From Ashinkailepas kermadecensis (lineage: Eukaryota > Arthropoda > Thecostraca > Neolepadidae): a stretch of DNA of 64,000 nucleotides. The notes beneath the pieces were generated by a model. That model did no database searches. It was not told the DNA's origin and saw only the letters and a list, made by a program, of their open reading frames with translations. Positions 11,001 to 19,830 of this stretch are shown here, piece by piece. The DNA is taken from the NCBI GenBank assembly GCA_034440615.1, contig JAOTOM010005129.1, positions 548,001 to 612,000 on the forward strand, in the 5' to 3' direction. A program made the position numbers and the translations under genes. The stretch's first letter is position 1. Each line of letters opens with the position of its first letter.

Positions 11001-14000
11001 CTAAGAGCACTACAAACATACTATTTTAATTGTCAAATTCCCTTGTTACATACTCAATTAATTCCAGAAGTTCGTTAAGCTAGATCTCCCAGATCCAAAT
11101 CCATGCTAAATGTCTAAAATGGTTTTGCCTATCAGGATGAGTCTTTACATTCTCTCTGACAAGTCTTTTTCTGACACTTCGCAAACTGATGAGGTTAAGC
11201 TAACAAGCCTGCAATTTCCTTTATGGTTTATATGACCATTCTTGAAAATTGGTATGATATCTGCATTACGCCGATCTTCAGCTACTTTGAAACACTCAAA
11301 AGACTTCCTTAAAATGGTACCTAGAGAAGCTGCTGAAACTTGAGCACAATTACCTAAAATCTTATCATATATATCATCAGAGCCAGCAGCTTTACATGGC
11401 TTTATTTTCTGCAAATGATTGTGTATAGCTTCTCTTGTTATTGCAGAATCTTCTGATTTTCCCCCTGCTTTAGGATGACGTATGTTTTCATATCATGTTG
11501 CCAAATTCTTCCGTCGTCATCAGATGTTTGACGCCTTCATCTGCTACCCTTCGCTCTACGAAAAGTTAATTCCAGCACACTGCCGTCATCTTCTTTGCCC
11601 TGTATCAGTTTATATTATCGTGTCATCGTTCTCCTTATTACTTTGTTCGCCAAGGATGTGTTTATTGTACGGTTGGGAACGGTCATTTTCGTCAAAAGCC
11701 CACGTTACTATGGATGTTTTTCGTTTTTTTTATCTTCCTCTTATTAATGGGGGCTTGGCGTCTCAAATATCCAGTGACTATCCATTTGGGGATAGGGAGT
11801 AATTGAGGAGATAATATGGGGCACAAACTTGTGACCACAGTGAGTCAATATTTTAGGAAACTTCCATGCAAAGTATGCAAAACAACAACTCTGCCTCCCC
11901 CTACCTCCTCCACACCTGACCACATCTCTCCACCAGAGCCCCTACCACATACGTCTCTTGAATACCGACTGCTTTACACTCCTTTCTGTTAACCGGATCC
12001 GTTTCTTTTCTTACTCTTCCTCCGGCACCTTCCCCCTCCAACAGCCCCCCCCTCTGACATTTGCTGCGCGCGCGCAGATTGTTCGCCTGGCAGCCGGACA
12101 AGATTCGCGGCGAGCGCGAGAAACACGAGCGCGTGGTCATCATCAAGCGGCTGTTCTCGCCGACCGAGTTCGAGAGCCGGCCAGAGCTGATCCTCGAGTA
12201 CAAGGAGGACATCCGGGACGAGTGTGCCAAGTGCGGGCCCGTCCGTAAGGTGGTGCTGCACGACGTAAGTCGCCACTGCGGATAGGGAGGGGAGGGGGTG
12301 TGACGGTGACTGTGACTGCGACTGACGGTGACGTGGTAACATGTTGACGTGGCGACAGGGTGACGGTGACGTGGTGATGAGGTGACGAGGTGACAGTAGC
12401 GTAGTGACGGTGATGAGATGACGTGTGACAGTGGCGGAGTGACGGAATGACGTGGTGATGAGGTGACGGGATGACGCGGCGACGGAATGACGGGATGACG
12501 TAGTGATGGGGTGACGTGGTGATGAGGTGACGGAGTGACGAGGTCACAGTAGCGTAGTGACGGTGATGGGATGACGTGGTGACAGTGACTGAATGACGTG
12601 GTGACGGGGGGCGAGTGGTCTAGGGGTAAGATGCTCGTCTCACAATCGAAAGATTGTGGGTTCGAGTCTCACCTGTCGCTACTCTTCGCCCGCGACCAAT
12701 CGGCGTGAGAGATTGGCGAAGCTATATGACTCAACGGTCGACGTGTCGTAAAAACCAATAACCGACGTGGTGACGGGATGACGCGGTGACGGGATGACGC
12801 GGCGACGGAATGACTGGATGACGTAGTGATGGGGTGACGTGGTGATGGGATGACACAGTGACGAGGTGGCGTTGACGTAGTGACGGGGTGACGGTGACAG
12901 GATAACGGAGTGATGAGTGAAGGTGCAAGAATGTATGGAGTGTGGCAGCGTCCACCACTGTTTGTGTTGTAGGCTTGGGTTTTATGCTTCAATATTCTGG
13001 TTATATGGCGTCCTGTAGGCGTTTGCGATGTAGACATGTGGCACAGTGTCGAGGCCTGTGGCAGTTGTGTGGATATTGCTGTCAGTGGTCAGCAGCCGTA
13101 TGACTAGTCGTGGCCGTACCACTAACCAAACGACTGCCGACGAATCGACTGACCTAGCCGACAGCGACAGTCGATACTTCAACATTCCTATGTACGGCAG
13201 CTACTGTCGGCTTAAGCACAGCTGATTGCAATGCTGCATTAAACCCATTGATTGAGTGTTGCCTGGCCGTCTTGATGCTATGACATCCGACGTTGCCGCA
13301 CTGTCCCGATGTTGCCACACTATCTGCACTGTTCTGACGTTACCGCACTGTCCCGATGTTACCACACTATCTGCACCGTTCTGACGTTACCGCACTGTCC
13401 CTACGTTGCCACACCACCTGCACTGCTCCGACTTGACCGTACTGTTCCGATATTGCCACACAACCTGGACTGTTCCGACGTTACCGCACTGTTCCGACGT
13501 TACCGCACTGTTCCGACGTTACCGCACTGTTCCGACGTTACCGCACTGTTCCGACGTTACCGCACTGTTCCGACGTTACCGCACTGTTCCGACGCACACC
13601 GCACTGTCCCGATGTCGCCACACCCGTCCGATGCCGTGGCAATATCCCGACGTGACGGCGCCGGTGTCGTGCCGCAGCGACACGAGGACGGCGTGGTCGA
13701 GGTGGTATTCGAGGAGCCGTCCAGCGCGGACGGGTGCGTGCAGAAGATGAACGGACGCTTCTTCGCCGGCCGCAAACTGGAGGCGTCTACCTGGGACGGC
13801 AAAACCAAATACCGGTAACTTACTCACCACCCTCCTGGCGCTGAATGACACCATATGTCACCATGGTCGCTGTCCGCTAGATTGTGTGTGTGATCAGGAT
13901 GCAACGCCGGTGGATTCGAATTCGCCCCGAAATGAAGTGAGGCTGTTTCAGGTCAGTGAATGTGTGACAATTTGCTTCCAAACAGTGAAGCTGAACTTGA

Positions 14001-16853
14001 AATATATATAATATATATATATATATATATGTTTATTCCACTCGCTTTCCCAGCTTTTTAAACAGAGTTCAACGAGCTTTCTGCATGTCTACGTTTGTGC
14101 AGCAGTCTGACCCCAGGTAAATGTCCTGTGTCTAGAATATGCAGGAATGTAAAGGAAAACCCAAAGTAGTAAGTCACGGGAGGCAAGGAACGTGAACGTA
14201 AATCGCAATGACGGAAATAAAGTGTAGGTGGCTTTAGATGAAGGAAAAACTAGGGGTAAAGTTGTTGGACTGTTGCAGTTTGCACGTGCATAGGTAACTT
14301 GTCACGTTTTTTTGTAATTGTGCGAATTCCTAGGTCATGCATTGATCATATTTTAAAGGTGTGCGCAAGCACACAGTCTGTCACCATGCCTTCCTCGCAC
14401 CAAATGCGTGTCCAGCTGTACTGTCTGAATATTTATACACCCTGCTCGTCCCACGTAGCGATCAGTCCGAGCTCTGCGAGCCCGGACACGGGCCGCGGGC
14501 GTCTGATTGGTCGTGATTGGCGCCCGTCACGTGTGGCGGCGCGACCTGACCGCCACCGACGGCGCCGCGGCCAGTAAAGTTGCCGCGCTGTGGCATCAGT
14601 CGGCGGTGTGTGCCGGTCCGGTGGCGCGCTCACGTGTCTCGTGATACCGCGGCCCGCCGTGCCGGTGTGCCGGGTGTGGCGTGTCTCGGACCCGGCAGGG
14701 TCGGCCGGCCATCTCGACTGACCCGATCTGATCCAGGGGCATGTACTCCCGCTGTTTAGCACGGGCGAAGCCGGGTACACGATGGTCCAGCCTGTGACGG
14801 AGATGGAAGACGCCCCGCCCCGTCCCGTCCGCCCTCCTTGCCCCACCCCTCCCCCTCCCGCGCGCCGGCCCGCTACGACCCAGTCCAGCCGAAGTCTGTT
14901 TTGGCGTTCGGCCTAGTCCGATTGAATACAGTTGTGCTTATTAATTTGTGCTGAGCTCAACCCTGCACGTTATAGTATGCCACACCGCTGCATCATAGCT
15001 AGAACATTGAACAGTACAACATAGAACATTATAGTATACAACAACAACAGTATGCAACAACAGTATGCAACAACATAGAACAGTTTAGTCTGTATGCTCT
15101 TCTTATGTTTTAAATATCTGACTTAGAACGCAATATTGCCGGATTTGAGGTGTTTATTTGCTATTGACAAGAAAGAACGATGATTCTAAGTTGGTTCAGA
15201 AATAGCCCATGAAAAAAGTATAAACTAAATTGAGTCACCATTTTCAAACAATGCATTTCGTTCGTTCGTCCGATGTTATCGATCAGGCGCTTAGCTCAGG
15301 CTGATAAGTTGAAGAGGATAACAAAAGTATTAAATTAATTCTGACAGGATAACTCGCCTCAATAATTCATTTGCTACAGTACTGACCATCATGGTTTTTC
15401 GTGTTCTAAATAGGTCTATGAAGGCTTTGAGTTGCTGCGCTTGCTCGCATTCAGCCTCCGACTCGGTCGGTCAACAGGTGGCCAGGGTCGGAAATAGGAC
15501 GGTCAGTCTCCGGCTCAGGGTCGGTCAACAGGTGGCCAGGGTCGGAAATAGGACGGTCAGTCTCCGGCTCAGGGTCGGTCAACAGGTGGCCAGGGTCGGA
15601 AATAGGACGGTCAGTCTCCGGCTCAGGGTCGGTCAACAGGTGGCCAGGGTCGGAAATAGGACGGTCGTCTCCGGCTCAGGGTCGGTCAACAGGTGGCCAG
15701 GGTCGGAAATAGGACGGTCGTCTCCGGCTCGGGTCGGTCAACGGTGGCCAGGGTCGGAATAGGACGGTCGTTCCGGCTCAGGGTCGGTCACAGGTGGCCA
15801 GGGTCGGAAATGGACGGTCGTCCGGCTCAGGGTCGGTCAACAGGTGGCCAGGGTCGGAAATAGGACGGTCACTCCGGCTCGGTCGGTACGGTGGCCAGGG
15901 TCGGAAATAGGACGGTCAGTCTCCGGCTCAGGGTCGGTCAACAGGTGGCCAGGGTCGGAAATAGGACGGTCAGTCTCCGGCTCAGGGTCGGTCAACAGGT
16001 GGCCAGGGTCGGAAATAGGACGGTCAGTCTCCGGCTCAGGGTCGGTCAACAGGTGGCCAGGGTCGGAAATAGGACGGGGCGGTCCTGTCAGAGCGCTGGC
16101 CGCAGATTACGCTATAAATTATAATTGGCCGTTCAATTGGAAATCATAGATTGGATTGCGTATTCCGGGTCTACACAACAAGCGTGCTATGCTTGACATT
16201 GCCTTGATCGTATGAAGTCACAGCAGTGTTTTGGATAACTAAAAGAAACATTTATGTGTCGTAATGCATTGCGCGATATTTTGGCGTAATCATCAAATGG
16301 ATCGTGTGGAATCGGCTCCCACACGGAATATAATTCGCTGCGTTTTGAGGCTACTCCCGGCCCGGTCTGACCGGGTTCGGTTCGGCCTGGCCTGACCCGG
16401 TGTTCGGCGCGGTTCGCCTGCTGTCCCCCTGTCGTGACTGTGACGTTCGTGCCGCCGCCGCACTGCAGAGTGGACGAGACGGAGGCGCAGAAGGCGGAGC
16501 GGCTGGCCAGGTGGGACAGGTTCATGGCGGCCGACAAGCCGCCGGCGGCTCTGGGGGACGACTCGCAGCTGGCGGCGGCGGCGGGGGAGGACTCGCAGCC
16601 GGGCGGCGATGCGTCGGCTCAGGATGGAGCCTCGCCGGCCGGCGACACTGCCGCCCAGGACGACTCCCAGCCGGCGGCGGGGGCGGCGGACGGCGCCGCC
16701 CAGGACGACTCCCAGCCGGCGGCGGGGGCGGCGGACGGCGCCGCCCAGGACGACTCCCAGCCGGCGGCCGGCGGCGCCGTCACGCCGCGGTCCGTGTCGC
16801 CGGAGGAGCTGTCCGACACGCCCGACGAGGCGATGGACGTCGGCGGCGTGTAG
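1399..16853 (+). CDS. HTATSF1: HTATSF1 / Tat-SF1 / CUS2 orthologue, spliced gene, 5' partial
   Basis: Six exons join in frame (1399-1570, 4329-4534, 7234-7409, 12078-12264, 13678-13814, 16469-16853), giving a partial protein of about 420 residues. Order of parts: short N-terminal segment with an NYGF motif; a first RRM (RNP2-like VYVTGL, RNP1-like KGDAVCTYI); a Lys-rich linker; a second, U2AF-homology-motif RRM carrying the Arg-X-Phe element as GRFF; and a short Ala/Asp/Gly tail. In yeast and human this protein binds SF3B1 through the UHM and helps U2 snRNP function in the nucleus. Strong collinear similarity to remembered human HTATSF1 supports the call. The tail is far shorter than the long acidic tail of the vertebrate protein. 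First exons lie outside the window. Confidence 0.9.
1890..2120. repeat. (TA)n / (GTAT)n microsatellite
   Basis: A long alternating TA tract changes into GTAT repeats at about 1992-2040, then back into imperfect TA. It is simple sequence in intron A; the apparent Tyr/Ile reading frame through it is not a gene. Confidence 0.95.
3147..3164. repeat. Perfect 18 bp palindrome
   Basis: GCTAAAACTAGTTTTAGC is its own reverse complement. It sits inside a looser inverted arrangement of GCCGGTTTA and TTAAGCCGGC (about 3118-3194). It could be the centre of a small foldback element; function unknown. Confidence 0.7.
3232..3739 (+). mobile_element. Non-autonomous hAT-like repeat, copy 1 (family also at 37678-38167)
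   Basis: This stretch shares many blocks with 37678-38167. Near the left end is GTGAGATGTCGAAGC; near the right end are TTCAGTGTTCAGAAAGTGG and TTTCACCAATAATTTATCAC. Both copies run from a CAGTG-like left end (here CCGTG) to a CACTG right end, as in hAT elements. The flanking 8-mers of this copy match at only four of eight bases, so the duplication is decayed or the borders are slightly off. It encodes nothing recognisable. Confidence 0.55.
3770..4316. repeat. 26 bp minisatellite, about 20 copies
   Basis: The unit reads CCCTGAGCCCGACTGCCGGC plus GGCCGT, with variants (GACGGCC, TCCAAGC). The array ends about a dozen bases before the 3' splice site of exon B, so the last unit lies in the polypyrimidine/branch-point region. 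The unit is 26 bp, so all frames stay open locally; the apparent 107-residue minus-strand protein is repeat-derived. Confidence 0.95.
4329..4534 (+). CDS. HTATSF1: HTATSF1 exon B (RRM1, first part)
   Basis: The acceptor is CCGTTGCAG (ends 4328); the donor is GTGAGT at 4535. The first two bases complete a Glu codon, then [20 protein letters not shown]. This is the RRM1 beta-1 strand with RNP2 (VYVTGL). The exon continues through helix 1 ([11 protein letters not shown]) to the RNP1 strand [10 protein letters not shown]. It ends on a codon boundary (phase 0). It aligns throughout with human HTATSF1 RRM1 (NTNVYVSGLP, KGDGLCCYLK). Confidence 0.92.
4535..5030 (+). other. Start of HTATSF1 intron B, nothing recognised
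   Basis: About 500 bases of mixed composition between the exon B donor and a LINE tail. I see no repeat, splice pair or RNA gene in it. Confidence 0.6.
5031..6466 (-). mobile_element. 5'-truncated non-LTR retrotransposon (jockey/CR1-like), reverse transcriptase 3' half
   Basis: On the minus strand the element enters at the reverse-transcriptase motif DLSKCFD (about 6450). It continues with [11 protein letters not shown], then one frameshift (about 6330-6360) into [13 protein letters not shown], the catalytic box FADDTQ, and the thumb and C-terminal region ending HEQH at 5337. A 3' UTR of about 280 bases follows, then an ATAAA/AAAT repeat tail at 5031-5060, the usual 3' end of such elements. 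The catalytic FADD is intact, but the frameshift and missing 5' half make it inactive. No clear target-site duplication was found. It lies antisense in HTATSF1 intron B. Confidence 0.9.
6672..7085. repeat. 51 bp minisatellite, 8 copies
   Basis: Unit of 51 bp beginning TGGTTGGACAGTACCCGTG and containing GGACCCCGGACACGGACAGG. Copies differ at a few sites (CCCTCGG versus CCCCCGG). Because 51 is a multiple of three, several frames stay open on both strands, giving spurious proteins. It ends about 150 bp before exon C. Confidence 0.95.
7234..7409 (+). CDS. HTATSF1: HTATSF1 exon C (RRM1 end and Lys-rich linker)
   Basis: The acceptor is CCCCGCAG (ends 7233); the donor is GTACGT at 7410. It enters in phase 0 with [20 protein letters not shown], the second helix and last strand of RRM1 (human KRESVELALKLLDEDEIRG). 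Then come [10 protein letters not shown] and a Lys-rich linker ([19 protein letters not shown]). The Met is an internal residue, not the start. The last two bases, AA, join A of the next exon to make a Lys codon. Confidence 0.92.
8203..8259. repeat. 57 bp near-perfect inverted repeat
   Basis: Arms TTGTTATTTGTCACCTGCGC and its partner GCGCGTGTGACAAATAACAA flank the centre ATCTGATATCATCAGAT. The 27-base arms pair except at two positions. It lies within the hAT-like element and could fold into a long hairpin. A coincidental frame runs through it on the minus strand. Confidence 0.85.
10170..10282. repeat. Poly-C run and TA/TAT microsatellite
   Basis: A C14 run at about 10170 is followed by (TA)n, (TTA)n and (TA)n tracts, inside the right part of the hAT-like element. 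Confidence 0.95.
10600..11470 (-). mobile_element. Heavily decayed CR1/L2-like LINE fragment
   Basis: On the minus strand the reading at 11414-11145 ([11 protein letters not shown]... then [18 protein letters not shown]...VSLTSSVC) matches the front of a CR1/L2-type reverse transcriptase (typically KP.KS.G.D.I ... IPIFKKG...NYRPVSLTS). Further on, in other frames, are a DSSKAF box near 11000, a [10 protein letters not shown] block near 10825, and the catalytic box as FADIK in place of FADD near 10770. Stops and frameshifts are frequent. The element is truncated and dead. Confidence 0.75.
12078..12264 (+). CDS. HTATSF1: HTATSF1 exon D (linker to start of UHM)
   Basis: The acceptor is GCGCGCAG (ends 12077); the donor is a consensus GTAAGT at 12265. 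The first base completes Lys, then [20 protein letters not shown]. The HERVVIIK stretch is shared with human HTATSF1 ([11 protein letters not shown]) and is the first strand of the second RRM/UHM. The exon continues [20 protein letters not shown], helix A of the UHM with its acidic residues. It ends on a codon boundary. Confidence 0.92.
12290..12960. repeat. Degenerate GTGACGNNGTGATG repeat, interrupted by a SINE
   Basis: Starting about 30 bases after the exon D donor, short units such as GTGACGGTGACGTGGTGATG and GGATGACG recur for 670 bp. A SINE with its target duplication is inserted within the array (12609-12763). No exact unit length holds, but 7-15 bp spacing between TGACG motifs is typical. 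Confidence 0.85.
12609..12763 (+). mobile_element. tRNA-derived SINE, copy 1
   Basis: The head carries RNA polymerase III promoter boxes: A box TGGTCTAGGGG and B box GGTTCGAGTCTC. The D-arm region resembles tRNA-Pro, but the acceptor stem does not pair, so it is not a working tRNA gene. The body includes CGACCAATCGGCGTGAGAG and GGTCGACGTGTCG; the tail is CCAATAACC. Flanking 14 bp repeats GACGTGGTGACGGG (12595-12608, 12764-12777) fit a target-site duplication, although the host minisatellite has similar units. It probably uses a partner LINE for mobility. Confidence 0.85.
13290..13606. repeat. 19 bp minisatellite (57 bp higher-order at its start)
   Basis: The unit TTCCGACGTTACCGCACTG repeats exactly at about 13478-13590. 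Upstream, 57 bp blocks (3 x 19) with variant units, for example CACTATCTGCACCG, are found. The array ends about 70 bp before exon E. Confidence 0.95.
13678..13814 (+). CDS. HTATSF1: HTATSF1 exon E (UHM with Arg-X-Phe motif)
   Basis: The acceptor is GTGCCGCAG (ends 13677); the donor is GTAACT at 13815. It enters in phase 0 with [20 protein letters not shown], then [20 protein letters not shown]. Human HTATSF1 reads RHPDGVASVSF and NGRWFGGRQITAQAWDGTTDY at the same place. GRFF supplies the Arg-X-Phe loop by which UHM domains grip a tryptophan of SF3B1 ligands. The last two bases, CG, join A of the last exon to give Arg. Confidence 0.93.
14440..14880. promoter_or_regulatory. GC-rich block with two CCAAT boxes and a CACGTG E-box
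   Basis: Near 14500-14530 two ATTGG (inverted CCAAT) motifs sit 11 bp apart (GATTGGTCGTGATTGG), followed by CACGTG. CpG stays dense to about 14880. This could be an intronic CpG-rich regulatory region or a promoter for a short transcript. There is no TATA box, initiator proof or downstream exon, so it is only a suggestion. Confidence 0.25.
15466..16080. repeat. 54 bp minisatellite, about 11 copies
   Basis: The unit contains GTCGGTCAACAGGTGGCCAG, GGTCGGAAATAGGACGGTC and TCCGGCTCAGG. The outer copies are clean 54-mers. The middle copies (15720-15900) are shortened by small deletions, suggesting older units in the centre. It lies about 390 bp upstream of the last exon. Confidence 0.95.
16469..16853 (+). 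CDS. HTATSF1: HTATSF1 last exon (UHM end and C-terminal tail)
   Basis: The acceptor is CACTGCAG (ends 16468). The first base completes Arg, then [18 protein letters not shown], matching human VEETSREREERLRGWEAF. After it comes a low-complexity tail of about 105 residues rich in Ala, Asp, Gly, Ser and Gln, including a 15-residue unit in near-triplicate, then [20 protein letters not shown] and stop TAG at 16851-16853. SP and TP sites suggest phosphorylation, which is inference. The tail keeps acidic character but is much shorter than in vertebrates. Confidence 0.9.
16656..16780 (+). repeat. 45 bp coding repeat in HTATSF1 tail
   Basis: Units start at 16656, 16701 and 16746 (the last partial) and encode [15 protein letters not shown]. 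Copies are nearly identical at the DNA level, so this is a recent in-frame expansion that keeps the reading frame. Confidence 0.95.
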
Positions 16854-18500
16854 CCGTTGGTGGCGGCGGCGCCGATGACGCGGGCGGCGGTCGGTCTCGC
16901 CGTGGCCCGGTGGCCGCCAGCTGGGGACGCATCACGGCGCCTTCTTGGGCGGCAGGGTGACGCATCGCACGCTGCAGTGTGATGCGTGGCTGTGTGATGA
17001 ACAGTCCGGTCTGACATGAGGTTGATCTTCACCACGTGTGTGGTGGCCCATAGTTGTCCTTTGGAAGCGTTTTGCCAGTGTGAAGGACCATTTTCACAGA
17101 ATATAACATTGAGCATAGTGATAGCTTGTGTGATTGTGTAGGTTGGTATGCGTTCTTGTCTGGCTATTTGTGTGCTTGATAGTTGACTGACAACGCATTC
17201 AGCCTGCTGTGAGGTTCACATTGGCACACAGAAGACTGAGGACTCGATATTTTCAACTCCATGGTGCTAAGTATCTAGGAGCCTAAATATGAATCATGCT
17301 TATCAATTCCTGAACCATACTGTCCTGATTGCGAACGATGCCGGAGAAGTTCCTCTTCAGATTGGAAAAAACTGGAATTTCATCGGTGCATTCAGTTCGC
17401 ATTGAAATATTTTACATGCATTACAATAACTATATTAAAGCACTGACGTGTAGTTGTTTGTGACGCTGTATAAAGTGCATGAATGCTTCAAGTAGATTCC
17501 AAGAATAAGTCGCATGGTATCACGTCGAATCTCATCCTAGTTAATTGACATTAGAACACCATGTGCGATACCCACATGGTGTACAGTATACTTCACTGCG
17601 TAGTTCACTCGTGCTGTATAGCTAATAGAACATCGTTGTATAAAGGCGTCAAAAGTCGACAATATTACTCGATATCAAACGGTATAAGGAAAAGAAAACG
17701 TGCCAGAACTTCGCAATGTACCATATGCAAATCTTAGTGAAACGTGTAACACTGTATACTCTGCCTCAGGAGGTAACCCAGCTCCTGCCATTCCTCGCTA
17801 CCGGACCTCGCCTGCCCTCCAGCAATTTCCTACCTCTGGTCTCCAGCACCGTCTGATTGGTCGAGCTACCTGATCCACCTGACTGCCAAGACCATCCATC
17901 TCTCCCCGTGGCAATCCTTGACCAGGTGAGTTAGACCGAGCAACCAATAATTCAGCATTCAACGCGCAGCGTCCAATGGCTTGATTCTCAATATGGTTTA
18001 TCCAAGAGGTGTGTTACTTACGTTTGGATCCGTACAATTTGACCTGGAACTGAAACAGCAAGGGAACGGGTCGCCAGGTGACTACGATTGAAGGTAAACA
18101 GGGTTTGACGGGGAGGGATGAAATTTCTCGTTTACATTGAGCTAGGGTTGTATTAGCAACAGGAAAATGGGGGGGGGGATAATTTGCAGGGGGCACCACT
18201 GACTGACACAATCATAAGGAGTAATGTACTCGGGTGTTCCTGGGTGAGCGCCTTCTGTATCCAAAGCGCCTTCTGGGGCGCCTCTCCAGTCAGAGAGCTC
18301 CATCGAAAAGTGTGGCGGGGGCAATCCTGCGTGTTCCTCCGTTAACTACACCCATGCATGGAACTGCTCGAACCAGGATGGTGAAATCAGTGGCATAGCC
18401 AGGATTTGGTCCATGGGGCGGGGAACATCTGAAGAGGGCCCCCTACCATCTTGTGCCCCCCCACACTTTTCCGAAGTTCGGTTTTCATTCACTTTATTTT
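16854..18500. other. 3' UTR and downstream flank of HTATSF1
   Basis: No further exon, repeat array or RNA gene recognised to about 18100. From about 18150 to 18490, fragments such as GCGCCTTCTGGGGCGCCTCTC and CAGTGGCATAGCCAGGATTT resemble ends of hAT-type non-autonomous elements, but I could not pair both ends. Confidence 0.5.
17434..17439 (+). terminator. Candidate poly(A) signal ATTAAA for HTATSF1
   Basis: ATTAAA occurs about 580 bases after the stop codon and is followed within 15-30 bases by GT-rich sequence (GTGTAGTTGTTTGTGACG), as expected for a cleavage site. No AATAAA was found earlier in the 3' flank. Weak evidence without transcript data. Confidence 0.35.
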
Positions 18501-18518
18501 CACTATATCAATGGATAT

Positions 18519-18523
18519 ATATA

Positions 18524-18576
<53 letters not shown>

Positions 18577-18620
18577 TATATATATAATGTATATATATAT
18601 ATATATATGTATAATGTATA

Positions 18621-18675
<55 letters not shown>

Positions 18676-18676
18676 A

Positions 18677-18761
<85 letters not shown>

Positions 18762-18762
18762 A
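18519..18762. repeat. (TA)n microsatellite
   Basis: About 240 bp of TA dinucleotides with a few GTATAATG interruptions. The Ile/Tyr reading frames across it are artefacts. Confidence 0.97.
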
Positions 18763-19260
18763 AACCGTTCAGCTGCCGACAACAATCAACAAACGAAAAC
18801 CTAACTGAACATAAAATTACATTAACACATTTGTAATGAAGGCATGAATATTATTAATATAGTGCTGCCCCTCTACGAGCAGAGTCTTCCGAGTGGCTAA
18901 GCGTGTATTATTGGCTTCGGTAACGATCACACATGTGTTTACATCATGGCGAAGTGAGGGGGCGGGTTACGGCACAGCTTTCCCCACGGGCTAGCGGGTG
19001 AACCCTCGCATAGAACAGTTGGCGGCGGTAGTGACATCACACCTTACACCCCTCGGTCTGAGAGCGAGTCATGTTGAGCGCGAGACGGCAGCAACGAATC
19101 TCAACCAGCTTTGCGAGCCAGCCTATTGGGTGATAAGTTGGTCAGGTGGAGCGGCGAAGACTGACCGGCCTGTGCTGTCCTCGGTCACGGTCGGCCGTGA
19201 TCCCACAGTATCGGGCTGGGGCGTGGTGCCACACTGGGCCGTGGGTGGCCGACTACGCTG
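18763..19260. other. Unassigned spacer
   Basis: About 500 bases between a microsatellite and the 28 bp minisatellite. Nothing recognised. Confidence 0.5.
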
Positions 19261-19261
19261 C

Positions 19262-19830
19262 ACCGGTGACTGGCTCCGACCGACCACGGACCGGTGACGG
19301 GCTCCGACTGACCACGGATCGGTGACGGGCTCCGACTGACCAAGGACTGGTGACGGGCTCCGACTGACCAAGGACCGGTGACGGGCTCCGACTGACCAAG
19401 GACTGGTGACGGACTCCGACTGACCAAGGACTGGTGACGGGCTCCGACTGACCAAGGACTGGTGACGGGCTCCGACTGACCGAGGACCGGTGACGGACTC
19501 CGACTGACCAAGGACTGGTGACGGACTCCGACTGACCAAGGACTGGTGACGGGCTCCGACTGACCAAGGACTGGTGACGGGCTCCGACTGACCAAGGAGT
19601 GGGGACGGGCTCCGACTGACCAAGGACTGGTGACGGGCTCCGACTGACCAAGGACTGGTGACGGGCTCCGACTGACCAAGGACTGGTGACGGGCTCCGAC
19701 TGACCAAGGACTGGTGACGGGCTCCGACTGACCGAGGACTGGTGACGGACTCCGACTGACCAAGGACTGGTGACGGGCTCCGACTGACCACGGACTGGTG
19801 ACGGACTCAGGCCGACCACGGACCGGTGGA
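19262..19830. repeat. 28 bp minisatellite, about 20 copies
   Basis: The unit combines GGTGACGGGCTCCGACTGAC and CAAGGACT, with few variants (CACGGAC, CGAGGAC). Since 28 is not a multiple of three, all three minus-strand frames are open with rotated versions of one peptide. The array begins where the Ty3/Gypsy RNase H region breaks off. Confidence 0.97.

Larger units (their letters stand above)
7410..12077 (+). other. HTATSF1 intron C
   Basis: About 4.7 kb, mostly filled by a 2.9 kb hAT-like element and a decayed LINE. The stretches 7420-7630 and 11470-12060 hold nothing else recognised. The intron ends in a CT-rich tract and a GCGCGCGCGCAG acceptor. Confidence 0.8.
13815..16468 (+). other. 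HTATSF1 intron E
   Basis: About 2.65 kb. It contains a short TA tract (about 14007-14032), a GC-rich block (14440-14880), AT-richer sequence with CAACA-type short repeats near 15040-15080, and a 54 bp minisatellite. The last 380 bases before the acceptor hold nothing else recognised. Confidence 0.8.

Noticed and set aside
12609..12680. tRNA gene
   Set aside because: A and B boxes are present, but the acceptor and anticodon stems do not pair and the same head occurs in other copies as part of a SINE.
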